Shown here piece after piece: positions 42,124 to 50,421 of a stretch of 64,000 nt of DNA. The stretch comes from Thiocapsa bogorovii (GTDB lineage: Bacteria > Pseudomonadota > Gammaproteobacteria > Chromatiales > Chromatiaceae), in contig NZ_CP089309.1 of assembly GCF_021228795.1 (NCBI RefSeq), positions 2,914,001 to 2,978,000 of the forward strand. The letters run 5' to 3'. The first letter of the stretch is position 1. Each line of letters starts with the position of its first letter. A program made the translations under genes and the position numbers. The notes under the pieces were generated by a model. It was not told the DNA's origin. It worked only from the letters and a program-made list of their open reading frames with translations, and made no database searches.

Positions 42124-42782
42124 TCCGGCTCGAATCGATAGCCGAGCAGCTCGACATCTGCGGCGAAGTGTCTCGCGACCAGCTCGGCGGTGGCATCCGT
42201 GTAATACGCCCGATAGTCCTTGCTGCGATCGGTTGCCTTTCGCGCATGCGGCAGTGCCGGCGCGGGGATCCCGATGCGCTCGCAGGCGAGGGCGAAATCC
42301 TCGTGCAGACGCTCGTAGCGACCGATGAAGTCGACGATCACGGCCCCGTGCAGGTCGATCAGGTAATCGCTCTGCAGCTCGATCGAGGTGTCGACGTGAT
42401 ATTGATAGGGCCGCTCCGGGTCGAGCTTCCAGCGTAGGAAGGGCTCGAACTCGGTATGGCCGCCGAGGTATTGCGGCCGCTCGCGCCGGATGTGGTGGAA
42501 GGAGCTGACCTGGAGGTCCCAGGGGTTGCGCACGAAGGCGAACTTGAACAGTCCGTCGAAGACCTCCTTGGGCAGCATCTCCTTCGCAGCGATCGCCTTG
42601 GCATGGCGGGGCAGTTTGGTGGCGATGCGATGCCCGCTGAGATGGCTCAGACGGCTGCACAGGAACATGGACCAATACCAGGGATCGCGCCAGCGCAGCC
42701 CTTCCAAGGCGGCGCGCACGCTGGTTCCGCCGGTCTTGGCGATGTGGACGAAGAGAAAGCGGTATTTGGGCGAGAGCAGCAT
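42120..42782 (-). CDS. Sulfotransferase family 2 protein
   Basis: 220 residues. FLFVHIAKTGGTSVRAAL is the 5'-phosphosulfate loop that binds PAPS, and FAFVRNPWDLQVSSF holds the 3'-phosphate-binding residues, as in the family that includes carbohydrate sulfotransferases. The acceptor is unknown; a surface glycan is plausible. No signal peptide. The gene stands alone between convergent DUF2189 and xerC, with its stop codon in a dispersed element, which suggests it was added to the region. Confidence 0.82.
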   Translation of the reverse strand: MLLSPKYRFLFVHIAKTGGTSVRAALEGLRWRDPWYWSMFLCSRLSHLSGHRIATKLPRHAKAIAAKEMLPKEVFDGLFKFAFVRNPWDLQVSSFHHIRRERPQYLGGHTEFEPFLRWKLDPERPYQYHVDTSIELQSDYLIDLHGAVIVDFIGRYERLHEDFALACERIGIPAPALPHARKATDRSKDYRAYYTDATAELVARHFAADVELLGYRFEPD

Positions 42783-42891
42783 GGTGTCCGGTCAGCGCGG
42801 CCGATAAGCCTGAACGCGTTTGTTGAGCACGCCTGGAATGAGATCCGCGGCACGATCGGCCCGTCCGGGTTCGACGCCGGAGGAGGCCGCG

Positions 42892-43806
42892 TCAATCCGA
42901 CCGGGGTGTCTTCTTCTTCGCACGCGGATGGGCCTGGTCATAGACCTGCGCGAGATGCTGGAAGTCGAGATGGGTGTAGATCTGGGTCGTGCCGATATCG
43001 GCATGGCCGAGCAGCTCCTGAACCGCGCGCAGATCGCCCGACGACTCCAGCAGATGGGTCGCGAAGCTATGCCGCAGCAAGTGCGGATGCAGGTCGCGCG
43101 TTGCGCCGTGCTCCCGGGCCCAGCGGGCGATGCGCAGCTCGACCGTGCGCGGGTTGATCCGCGTCCCGCGGCTGCTCACGAAGAGCGCGGGCTCCTCGGC
43201 CGCGGCCAGATTGGCGCGCACCAGCATCCAGCGTTGGACGGCCTCGCGGGCCTTGCTGCCCACCGGCACGCGCCGGGTCTTGGATCCCTTGCCCAGCACG
43301 CCGAGCTCGCCCTCGGCCATGTCGATGTCGCCGACGTTGACCGAGACCAGCTCGGCGAGCCGCAAGCCCGAGGAGTAAAACAGCTCGATCATCGCCTGGT
43401 CGCGGATCGTGAGCAGATCATCGTCGGCCGGATGATCGAGCAGGCTGCCCAACTGATCCGCGTCGAGTGTCGCCGGCAGTCGGCGCGGGCTCTTCGGCGC
43501 CCGCACCCCGACCGCCGGATTGGATCCGGCGAGACCCTCGCGCAGCAGCCAGCGATAGAGACTGCGCAGGCTGGAGAGCTCGCGCTGCAGGGTCTTTCCG
43601 GAGGCACCGCGGCGGTGACGCCAGGCCAGATACTGGCGCACGGCCTGCTCGTCGAGCTTCTCGATGGAGAATGATTCGGTCTCGCTCAGCCAGGCGTTCA
43701 GCCGCTCGAGATCGCGACGGTAAGCGATCAGGGTCTGCTCGGACAGCCGGCGCTCATGGGCGAGATGGCCGAGAAAGGAATCGATCAGGTCGCCCGATGT
43801 ACTCAT
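42892..43806 (-). CDS. xerC: Tyrosine recombinase XerC
   Basis: 304 residues. The N-terminal SAM-like domain (DSFLGHLAHERRLSEQTLIAYRRDLERL) precedes the catalytic domain with Arg in FYSSGLRLAELVSVNVGD, HLLRHSFATHLLESS, LGHADIGTTQIYTHLDF (His/Arg and nucleophile Tyr). With XerD it resolves chromosome dimers at dif. No Shine-Dalgarno is visible; five 7-bp tandem repeats occupy the region just upstream of the start. Confidence 0.94.
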   Translation of the reverse strand: MSTSGDLIDSFLGHLAHERRLSEQTLIAYRRDLERLNAWLSETESFSIEKLDEQAVRQYLAWRHRRGASGKTLQRELSSLRSLYRWLLREGLAGSNPAVGVRAPKSPRRLPATLDADQLGSLLDHPADDDLLTIRDQAMIELFYSSGLRLAELVSVNVGDIDMAEGELGVLGKGSKTRRVPVGSKAREAVQRWMLVRANLAAAEEPALFVSSRGTRINPRTVELRIARWAREHGATRDLHPHLLRHSFATHLLESSGDLRAVQELLGHADIGTTQIYTHLDFQHLAQVYDQAHPRAKKKTPRSD

Positions 43807-43815
43807 GTCATAGCG

Positions 43816-43850
43816 GTGAGTGGTGAGTCGTGAGTGGTAAGTGGTGAGTG
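43816..43850. repeat. Five tandem copies of a 7-bp repeat upstream of xerC
   Basis: GTGAGTG, GTGAGTC, GTGAGTG, GTAAGTG, GTGAGTG on the plus strand, i.e. CACTCAC-type heptads 10-44 nt upstream of the xerC ATG on its own strand. Only two single-base deviations. Copy number could vary by slippage and alter leader length. Confidence 0.8.
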
Positions 43851-43870
43851 CAGACCGGAGCTTCGGCGAG

Positions 43871-43882
43871 GACGCGGTTTAA
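43871..43882. repeat. Lone end of the dispersed element family
   Basis: GACGCGGTTTAA with no partner 62-64 nt to its left (expected near 43797-43808, inside xerC). It is followed by a 21-nt AT-rich linker and then copy 6, the same tandem spacing as copies 1/2 and 7/8. Confidence 0.6.
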
Positions 43883-43903
43883 AATTCTAATTCTTTCATC
43901 ATC

Positions 43904-43990
43904 CTAAATCGCGTCAGCTCCGACGTTTATGGATTTGGCCGAGGCAGACCCCACCCAGAACCGATGCATATCGCACCGGACGCGATTTAG
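43904..43990. repeat. Dispersed inverted-end element, copy 6
   Basis: 87 bp bounded by CTAAATCGCGTC (43904-43915) and GACGCGATTTAG (43979-43990), a perfect 12-bp inverted pair 63 nt apart. The right end supplies the TAA stop of the DUF484 gene. Confidence 0.8.
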
Positions 43991-44688
43991 CTCGTCTCGT
44001 CGCAGTGCCCAAGCGGCACGACGCGCAGCTTCTGTCCGAGGATCTCGCCGAGCCGGTCGAGCAGCTCGGTGCCCATTTCGGGGCGAAAGCGCTCGGCGTC
44101 CTGGCTGCCGATCGCCAGCACGCCGGCATGCCCATCCGCACGGATCGGCACCAGAGCGGCCGAATGGATCGCCGCGCCCGTCTCACCGAAGAGGATCTGC
44201 GCCTTCTCGGTGTTGATCGGGCCACACAAGGCATGGTGGCGATCGACGAAGTCGCGAAACGCCAGCGTCAGTGCATCCGGTCGGGTGCCGCTCTCGTTCT
44301 CGGTCTGGAAGAGCTTCAGCGTCATCGCCTCGGCCGAGAACTCGGTCAGGAGCGCATCCTTGAGCAGTGTGCAGATCTGCTGCGAATCCTGCGCGGCGAT
44401 GAGCTTCAGGACCAGGTGGTGGAGCCGGCCGGAGAGTGCCTCGTACTCGCGGGCACGCGAGATGAGATGCGTGAGGCGGTGGCGCTCCGCCTCCAGCTGC
44501 TTGCGCAAGACGCGCACCTGCTGCTCGATCAGAGAGACCGCGGCCCCCGAGTCGTGCGGGATCTCGAGCGCCGCGAGGACCTTCGGGTTGCGGGCGAAGA
44601 AGGTCGGATCCTTCAGTAGATAATCGGTGACCTTGGATTCGAGATCCGGGTCTTCGGTCGCGACGGGCGCGGGTTCGAGGGGAGTCAT
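43987..44688 (-). CDS. DUF484 family protein
   Basis: 233 residues. A coiled-coil region (VSLIEQQVRVLRKQLEAERHRLTHLI) leads into a GAF-like domain (LHHLVLKLIAAQDSQQICTLLKDALL ... AALVPIRADGHAGVLAIGSQDAERFRPEMGTELLDRLGEIL). DUF484 genes sit between dapF and xerC in most Gammaproteobacteria; function unknown. Its stop codon is part of dispersed element copy 6, which separates it from xerC. Confidence 0.9.
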   Translation of the reverse strand: MTPLEPAPVATEDPDLESKVTDYLLKDPTFFARNPKVLAALEIPHDSGAAVSLIEQQVRVLRKQLEAERHRLTHLISRAREYEALSGRLHHLVLKLIAAQDSQQICTLLKDALLTEFSAEAMTLKLFQTENESGTRPDALTLAFRDFVDRHHALCGPINTEKAQILFGETGAAIHSAALVPIRADGHAGVLAIGSQDAERFRPEMGTELLDRLGEILGQKLRVVPLGHCDETS

Positions 44689-44791
44689 GCGCGATACCTC
44701 CCTGCCGGGGTGAGGTCGGACCTCGCGATCTCGGCCCGATCCGCGGTGGTGTGTTGGGTTTCATGGGTGCGGCCGGGGCCGCCGAGTCTTC

Positions 44792-45634
44792 TCATAGCGC
44801 GATCTCGCCTTCAAAGACCTGCACGGCCGGCCCGGTCATCCAAACGGACTCGCCGGGTGCGTTCCAGGCGATCAGCAGATCGCCGCCGGGCAGGCTGACC
44901 CGGACCCGCCCGTCCACCAGGTCGCATCGGCGGGCGTGCACCATGGCCGCGCAGGCCCCGGTGCCGCAGGCCAAGGTCTCGCCGGCGCCCCGCTCGTAGA
45001 CACGCAGGCGCAGATGGTCGCGGGCGAGGACCTGCATGAAACCGACATTGACCCGTTGCGGGAAGCGCGGGTGCGATTCGACCAACGGGCCCAGACGTGC
45101 GACCGGCGCGGTGTCCAGGTCCTCGACCGAAATGACGGCGTGCGGGTTGCCCATCGAGAGCGCGCCGATCACGAGGGACTCGCCCGCGACATCCAGTGGA
45201 TAGGTCTGCGCCGGTCGATCCGTCTGAAAAGGGATCCGATCGGGCTCGAATTCGGGCGTACCCATGTCGACACGGACTTGGCCTTCGTCTTCCAAATAGA
45301 GACGGATGGGACCGGCGGCCGTGCCGACCGGGATCTCGTCGTGCTCGGTCAGGCCGCGGTCGCGCACGAAGCGGGCGAAGCATCGCGCGCCGTTCCCGCA
45401 TTGTTCGACCTCGGAGCCGTCGGCGTTGAAGATGCGGTAGTGAAACTCGGTGCCGGGCAGGCGCGGCGGCTCCACCAGAAGGATCTGATCACAGCCGATC
45501 CCGAAGCGCCGGTCGGCCAGCCGGCGGGCCAGCGCGGGGTCGATCGCGATGGGGCGCTCGGTGGCATCCACAACGACGAAGTCGTTGCCCAGGCCCTGCA
45601 TCTTGCTGAAGGCGAGCCGCATCCCTGCACTCAT
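44792..45634 (-). CDS. dapF: Diaminopimelate epimerase
   Basis: 280 residues. The two catalytic cysteines are in [13 protein letters not shown] and [26 protein letters not shown] at the start and [11 protein letters not shown] in the middle are family blocks. It converts LL- to meso-diaminopimelate for peptidoglycan and lysine. The start overlaps the methyltransferase stop by four bases (ATGA), indicating translational coupling. Confidence 0.96.
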   Translation of the reverse strand: MSAGMRLAFSKMQGLGNDFVVVDATERPIAIDPALARRLADRRFGIGCDQILLVEPPRLPGTEFHYRIFNADGSEVEQCGNGARCFARFVRDRGLTEHDEIPVGTAAGPIRLYLEDEGQVRVDMGTPEFEPDRIPFQTDRPAQTYPLDVAGESLVIGALSMGNPHAVISVEDLDTAPVARLGPLVESHPRFPQRVNVGFMQVLARDHLRLRVYERGAGETLACGTGACAAMVHARRCDLVDGRVRVSLPGGDLLIAWNAPGESVWMTGPAVQVFEGEIAL

Positions 45635-46302
45635 CCGGGCAGGCGACCCGAGACGGCCAGATGGCGGTCGCTGACCACGCCGACCTCGAGCCCTTGGAGC
45701 CCCGCGGCGGCCAGCTGCTCGGTGACCTCCGCCGGCTCGAAGGCTGCGAAGAGCGAGTTGCGGAAGTCATCGCGCAAGACCTTCGGCTCGCCGGCGGCAT
45801 AGGTCGCCACCAGCGCCTCGACCCAACCGGCCGAGGCCGGGCGCATCAGGTCCATGATCAGCACCGGAGCACCTGGCTTGCCGGTCTCGATCAGGGTTTG
45901 CCACAAGACCTGCGGGTCGTGCAGATGGTGCAGCAGACTGTTGGAGATGATCAGGTCGTAGCCGCCGCGATCCAGGGCCGCGGAGGGGATCCGATCGCAG
46001 ATCAGTCGACACCGCTTGGCCACGCCGGGCAGGGCATCGAGCGCGCTTCGGGCAAGATCGAGCATGGGCCGGGAGCCGTCGAGCGCATCGCAGGTCGCCT
46101 TGGGCCAGGCGCGCAGGAAACGGATAACGATGTCCGCCGGCCCGCAGCCCAGATCGAGCACCCGCGCGCCGTCGAGCGGACCCGGCTCGAGCCGGCGCAG
46201 CAGCTCGATGAAGAGGGTGTTGGATTCGTTGAAATCCGCTTGGGCGTAGGCGAGCGCCTGCTCCTGCGTGTCCATCAGCTCGGGCTCGAGACGGCGTTTC
46301 AT
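45631..46302 (-). CDS. Class I SAM-dependent methyltransferase
   Basis: 223 residues. [16 protein letters not shown] is motif I for SAM binding, [13 protein letters not shown] motif II, and [16 protein letters not shown] the post-motif typical of small-molecule methyltransferases. Substrate unknown. It overlaps lysA upstream and dapF downstream by four bases each (ATGA twice), so the three are made together. The gene is not part of the usual lptM-lysA-dapF cluster, so it is a lineage-specific insertion tied to this operon. Confidence 0.87.
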   Translation of the reverse strand: MKRRLEPELMDTQEQALAYAQADFNESNTLFIELLRRLEPGPLDGARVLDLGCGPADIVIRFLRAWPKATCDALDGSRPMLDLARSALDALPGVAKRCRLICDRIPSAALDRGGYDLIISNSLLHHLHDPQVLWQTLIETGKPGAPVLIMDLMRPASAGWVEALVATYAAGEPKVLRDDFRNSLFAAFEPAEVTEQLAAAGLQGLEVGVVSDRHLAVSGRLPG

Positions 46303-47549
46303 GACGGTAGAACGGACTCCCCGGCGTAAAGGCTCGCGACGGTCTCGCGCTCGCGCACTAGATGCACGTGGTCGCCGTCGACCATGACCTCGGGTACGCG
46401 CGGGCGACTATTGTAGTTGGAGCTCATGGTGAAGCCGTAGGCGCCCGAGCCGCGCACGGCGAGCAGGTCGCCCTCGCGCAACGCCAGCTGCCGGCCCTTG
46501 CCGAGGAAGTCCCCGGTCTCGCAGACCGGACCGACCAGATCATAGCGGGCCGGCTCCGCCTCGGTGTCGTGGATCACCGGCACGATGTCCTGAACGGCCT
46601 GATAGAGTGCGGGGCGCACCAGGTCATTCATCGCCGCATCCAGGATCGCGAAGTGACGCGTGCCGTTCTCCTTGAGATATTCCACGCGGGTCAGTAGAAC
46701 GCCGGCGTTGCCGGCGATGGCGCGGCCCGGCTCCAGGAGGATCTCGTAGGGGCGATCGCCAAGCTGGTAGCTCATGGCCGCGGCATAGGCGGCGGGTTCC
46801 GGGGGATGCTCTTCGGTGTAGCGGATGCCGAGTCCGCCGCCGATGTCGAGATGCGCGATCGGGATGCCGATCTCGCCGAGCCGCTCGGCCAGGGTCAGCA
46901 CGCGCCCGAGCGCGTCGATGAAGGGGGCCAGATCCGTGAGCTGCGACCCGATATGACAGTCGATGCCGATCACCCGCAGGTTCGGCAGGGCCGCGGCCCG
47001 CACATAGACCTCTTCGGCCGCGTGGATGTCGATCCCGAACTTGTTCTCCTTCAGGCCGGTGGCGATGTAGGGGTGGGTCTGCGCGTCGACGTCGGGATTC
47101 ACCCGCAGCGACACGGGCGCAACCACACCCATCTCCCCGGCGATGCGATCGAGCCGGATCAGCTCGGACTCCGACTCGACGTTGAAGCAGCGAATGCCGA
47201 CCTCCAAGGCGAAGCGGATCTCGTCCTCGCGCTTGCCGACCCCGGAGAAGATCACCTTGGCCGGGTCGCCCCCGGCGGCGAGCACGCGCTCGAGCTCGCC
47301 GAGCGAGACGATGTCGAACCCCGAGCCCAGGCGCGCCAGGACGTTCAGCACCGCCAGATTGGAGTTGGCCTTGACGGCGAAGCAGACCAGGTGCGGATGA
47401 TCGCGGAAGGCGCGGTCGAAGGCGCGCCAATGGCGCTCCAGCGTCGCACGGGAATAGACATAACAGGGCGTACCGAAACGCGCGGCGATGTCGGCGAGCG
47501 GGACATCCTCGGCGTAGAGGACATCGTCGCGATAATTGAAGTGATCCAT
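46299..47549 (-). CDS. lysA: Diaminopimelate decarboxylase
   Basis: 416 residues. PLP lysine in CFAVKANSNLAVL, FNVESESELIRLDRIA, HIGSQLTDL, GGGLGIRY and EPGRAIAGNAGVL, and the partner-subunit cysteine in CETGDFLGKGR. It decarboxylates meso-diaminopimelate to lysine, the last step of the pathway. Confidence 0.96.
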   Translation of the reverse strand: MDHFNYRDDVLYAEDVPLADIAARFGTPCYVYSRATLERHWRAFDRAFRDHPHLVCFAVKANSNLAVLNVLARLGSGFDIVSLGELERVLAAGGDPAKVIFSGVGKREDEIRFALEVGIRCFNVESESELIRLDRIAGEMGVVAPVSLRVNPDVDAQTHPYIATGLKENKFGIDIHAAEEVYVRAAALPNLRVIGIDCHIGSQLTDLAPFIDALGRVLTLAERLGEIGIPIAHLDIGGGLGIRYTEEHPPEPAAYAAAMSYQLGDRPYEILLEPGRAIAGNAGVLLTRVEYLKENGTRHFAILDAAMNDLVRPALYQAVQDIVPVIHDTEAEPARYDLVGPVCETGDFLGKGRQLALREGDLLAVRGSGAYGFTMSSNYNSRPRVPEVMVDGDHVHLVRERETVASLYAGESVLPS

Positions 47550-47597
47550 GCGGTCTCGGGAGGCTCTCGGCTTGAGGTGATTTTGGGGGCGATTCGG

Positions 47598-47807
47598 CTA
47601 GGGTCTGTCTGGAGGCGCGGTCGATTCCGGAGGCGGAACGGCCGCGCTCGGGACAACCGAGCCGATCTCGGCTGCGGACGCCGGAACCTCGACGACCGGC
47701 GGTTCGGGCAGATAGAGGGGGCCCTTCTGACCGCAGGCCCCGATCATACTCGCGATGCCGAACACGGTGACGAGGAGGTAGAAGGCTGTTCCGGCCCAGC
47801 AGTTCAT
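47598..47807 (-). CDS. lptM: LPS assembly lipoprotein LptM
   Basis: 69 residues from ATG 47807. Lipoprotein signal with lipobox in ASMIGACGQKGPLYLP; CGQKGPLYLP is the diagnostic mature start of LptM (YifL), which promotes correct LptD maturation at the outer membrane. The rest is a Pro-rich tail. lptM-lysA-dapF is a conserved order. A strong hairpin lies 49-97 bp upstream of its start. Confidence 0.9.
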   Translation of the reverse strand: MNCWAGTAFYLLVTVFGIASMIGACGQKGPLYLPEPPVVEVPASAAEIGSVVPSAAVPPPESTAPPDRP

Positions 47808-47855
47808 GTGTGCCTCGTGTGGATCGGTCCCATGACGACCGGGAGTATAACCGGA

Positions 47856-48030
47856 CTTGATGTTGGTCGGGCGGCTCCCGCAGGAGCCGCCCACCAACAT
47901 CAAGGTGATTGAAACCTGACGTGGTGCAACGGTCGGAGGGGATATCCTCGGTAGATTGGTGCGGTTCCTTCGTCACCGCACCCTACTGCTCGGACAGGGG
48001 GCGTCGGGTGACGCAAAGGTTTCAATCACC
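47856..48030. repeat. Cluster of nested inverted repeats upstream of lptM
   Basis: Three structures in 175 bp. (1) 47856-47904: two 22-bp arms, CTTGATGTTGGT-GGGCGGCTCC and its complement, with a 1-nt bulge and a very short loop. (2) 47904-47917 GGTGATTGAAACCT and 48017-48030 AGGTTTCAATCACC, a perfect 14-bp inverted pair enclosing the rest. (3) 47958-47982: GGTGCGGT/ACCGCACC hairpin flanked by TA-rich edges. They sit between lptM and the META-domain gene and encode nothing. Likely REP-like elements. Confidence 0.7.
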
Positions 48031-48209
48031 GGCGACTTGACACGCGTGCCTTGCGGGCAGCCTTGACGGCATGGGAAGGCGACCTACGCCCTCGCGTGGC
48101 GCGGAGCGCCGGGGGGCGGTATGACACCGCGGGAGCGATACCGCGAGCGCATCGGGTCCGGGTGGCCGGACTCATGACCGTGCTCCGATCGGTCGCATCC
48201 TCGAGGGGC
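48031..48209. other. Remainder of the lptM/META intergenic region
   Basis: 179 bp with no supported gene. A minus-strand frame (48026-48247) there overlaps the end of the META gene and has a composition unlike its neighbours, so I do not call it. Confidence 0.3.
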
Positions 48210-49058
48210 TCAGCGTGTCTCGGTTGCTTTCGCGGTCTCGGGGACAACCCGGAAACGCGCGGCAGTCGCGCCGTCTTCGGTCGTCAGCCAGAGCTGCTCG
48301 CCCTCGATGCGATAGCCTCGCACCATCCCGAGCGCCGCGGCATAGGCCGCCGCCTGCTCGGCAACCGCCTGCGGACCCCGGCAGGCCATGCGGGTGGTGG
48401 CGATGGGTCCGATCATGAGCCGACCCTCCTCCAAGGTGTAACCGCTCATGTAGCGGTTGCAGCCGTCGGAGCCCGAGAGGGTGCCATCCGGGGTCAAGGC
48501 CAGTGTGATCTCGGTGCCCTTCACCGTCGAGACCAGCGCCTGCTTGCCGTTGTTGTAGGTCTCCAGGCGCCAGGTGTCGCCGACCAACGGGGTCTCGGTC
48601 AGGGTTTCCAGCAGGATCAGGACGGCGCCACCGGCATCGAGCAGCTCCAACGTCCGTTCGGCCTGTCGATATCCGGCCACGGCAGCGAGATGCGTCGTGA
48701 TCGCCTGCTCCAGGGCCATCAACGACTCCTCGCAGGCCATCATGGTCATGGCCATGCGCGGGTCGATCGTCAGGTGATCTCCCTCGAGGGTGTAGCCGCC
48801 CGAGAAGCTGTTGCAGCCCACTGTTCCGGAGACGCGACCCTCGGCGAAGGCGAGTCGCGGCGGCACGTCGCGGGGCTCGATGGAGACGAGATCGGTATCG
48901 GCCTCGGCGTCGGACCGATAGGCGAGGATCCGCCACGCCGTCGCGTCGATCGCGGGCACGGCAGTCTCGGCGCTTCCCGCCATCGGCTCATCGGTCGCAA
49001 CGGACGGGACGACCGTGCCGATCAGGCCGAGAAGGACCAGGGTTCGAAGGGCTGACAT
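48210..49058 (-). CDS. Exported protein with two META domains
   Basis: 282 residues from ATG 49058, with AGAGGAT upstream. A signal peptide ends near SVATDEP. The mature protein has two tandem META (HslJ-like) domains: first TAWRILAYRSD ... GTVGCNSFSGGYTLEGDHL ... MAMTMMACEESLMALE, second DTWRLETYNNGK ... SGSDGCNRYMSGYTLEEGRL ... ATTRMACRGPQAVAEQ. Each has the conserved Cys pair. META domains occur in heat-shock and envelope-stress proteins; function unclear. It is divergent from the TolC-like gene across 370 bp. Confidence 0.85.
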   Translation of the reverse strand: MSALRTLVLLGLIGTVVPSVATDEPMAGSAETAVPAIDATAWRILAYRSDAEADTDLVSIEPRDVPPRLAFAEGRVSGTVGCNSFSGGYTLEGDHLTIDPRMAMTMMACEESLMALEQAITTHLAAVAGYRQAERTLELLDAGGAVLILLETLTETPLVGDTWRLETYNNGKQALVSTVKGTEITLALTPDGTLSGSDGCNRYMSGYTLEEGRLMIGPIATTRMACRGPQAVAEQAAAYAAALGMVRGYRIEGEQLWLTTEDGATAARFRVVPETAKATETR

Positions 49059-49428
49059 GCGCAAGATCCTCTGGATTGCGGTGGATTGGGGTTGGGGTTT
49101 TCGGCCATCGATACAGTCGACGCGGCGCACCGTGCGCCGGCACGAAACACCCCCCGTCGATTGGTTGAGTGCGGCGTCACAGCGCCAGTGTAACCCCGCC
49201 CGAATTACCTGCCGAGCCGTCACGGGAAGCCGGATCGGTAAACCCGAGCGAATCGCTTGAGCCCCGACCCGTAATCGGCTTAATCTCCCGGTTCGCCGGA
49301 TCGCGCTCACGGATCCCGGCTCACGAATCCCCGCCCGACGAGGGCAAGCCGGCAACGCGATGCGCGAGGTGGTTCCATTCCATGGCAGGGCCAACGTCCG
49401 AGACGCCGATACGCACGGATCCTCAACC
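49059..49428. other. Divergent intergenic region
   Basis: 370 bp with no convincing gene. Must hold promoters of the META-domain gene and the TolC-like/adaptor pair. No palindromic operator stands out. Confidence 0.35.
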
Positions 49429-50421
49429 ATGAGTATCGTGCCGCGCCGCTGTGCGCTCGGAAGCCGAATCTTCGTCCTGCTCGCCGGAGCTGTCTTTACT
49501 ACGGCCTCGGTAGCGGCCATCTCCGATCCGCTCGGCCTGGAGGAGGCCCTGGAGGCCGCGTCCGGTCACCCCCGGGTCGCGGCCTCGCCCGAGATCGCCG
49601 GTCTTCTTCCCCGGCGCCAATCGCTCTACCTGGACTGTCAGCGTCTTGCCTTTCGCAGCTCGAGCGTTGCCGACCCCGAGCGCAACCGCCCGCTCGAACC
49701 TTTGATCAGCGCCCGAGACGCGCAACGCCTGGAGATCATGGAGCGCTTCTTCGACGTGCTGCTCGCCGATCTGAGCTTTTCCACCGAGAGCGAGGCCATG
49801 GCGGTTGCCTATATCCAGTTCGACCGCGCTTCCGTGCGCAACGAGCTCGGCCAGATCTCGCCGCTACGCGTGCTGGAGCTCGAGGCGGTCTATCAGGAGA
49901 TCCTGCACCGCCGCTCGGCAAGCGAGATCAGCCAGCAGTTGACGCGCGCGCTGCTCGCACAGGCCCTCGGCAATCCGGCCGATCTGCCGCGTAACCTGCT
50001 GCAGCCCACCCTCGCGATGCCGCCCGAGCCTCCGCCGACCCTGGACACCGTCCTCGCACAAGCGCTTGAGACCCCCGTCGTGCGCGACCTGCTGGAGGGC
50101 CGCTCGCAGGCCGACCGTGACCTCATTCAGATGGAGGTCCGCCAACAGGCGCTGGAGCTGCTGCTGCGTCTGCGGGCATTGACCGCGGCCGAGCGCAACC
50201 TGCGCACCGAGTTGGCCTGGCGCGATCTGAAACTCGACGAAAGTCGCACACTCTACGAGCAGGAGGTGACCGCCGACCTCGGTTATTCCATGAGTCAACA
50301 GACCCAGACCCGGCAGCAGAGCCAACGGGTGAGCTTCTGCCGCGCACTGGTGTGGGCCGAGCTCGAGGCCCTTACCGGACAGCCCCTCGCCGAAGCGACA
50401 CACGGAGATCAAGATCAATGA
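49429..50421 (+). CDS. TolC-like helical exported protein, short
   Basis: 330 residues from ATG 49429. A signal peptide (FVLLAGAVFTTASVAA) is followed by long amphipathic helices. RLEIMERFFDVLLADLSFSTESEAMAVAYIQFDRASVRNELGQISPLRVLELEA resembles the second helix of TolC-type outer-membrane channels, and ERNLRTELAWRDLKLDESRTLYEQEVTADLG resembles the last one. TolC proteins are ~430-480 residues with beta-barrel strands between helices; here those strands appear to be missing. It overlaps the adaptor gene by four bases, so both are made together. Role in export is inferred. Confidence 0.6.
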   Translation: MSIVPRRCALGSRIFVLLAGAVFTTASVAAISDPLGLEEALEAASGHPRVAASPEIAGLLPRRQSLYLDCQRLAFRSSSVADPERNRPLEPLISARDAQRLEIMERFFDVLLADLSFSTESEAMAVAYIQFDRASVRNELGQISPLRVLELEAVYQEILHRRSASEISQQLTRALLAQALGNPADLPRNLLQPTLAMPPEPPPTLDTVLAQALETPVVRDLLEGRSQADRDLIQMEVRQQALELLLRLRALTAAERNLRTELAWRDLKLDESRTLYEQEVTADLGYSMSQQTQTRQQSQRVSFCRALVWAELEALTGQPLAEATHGDQDQ

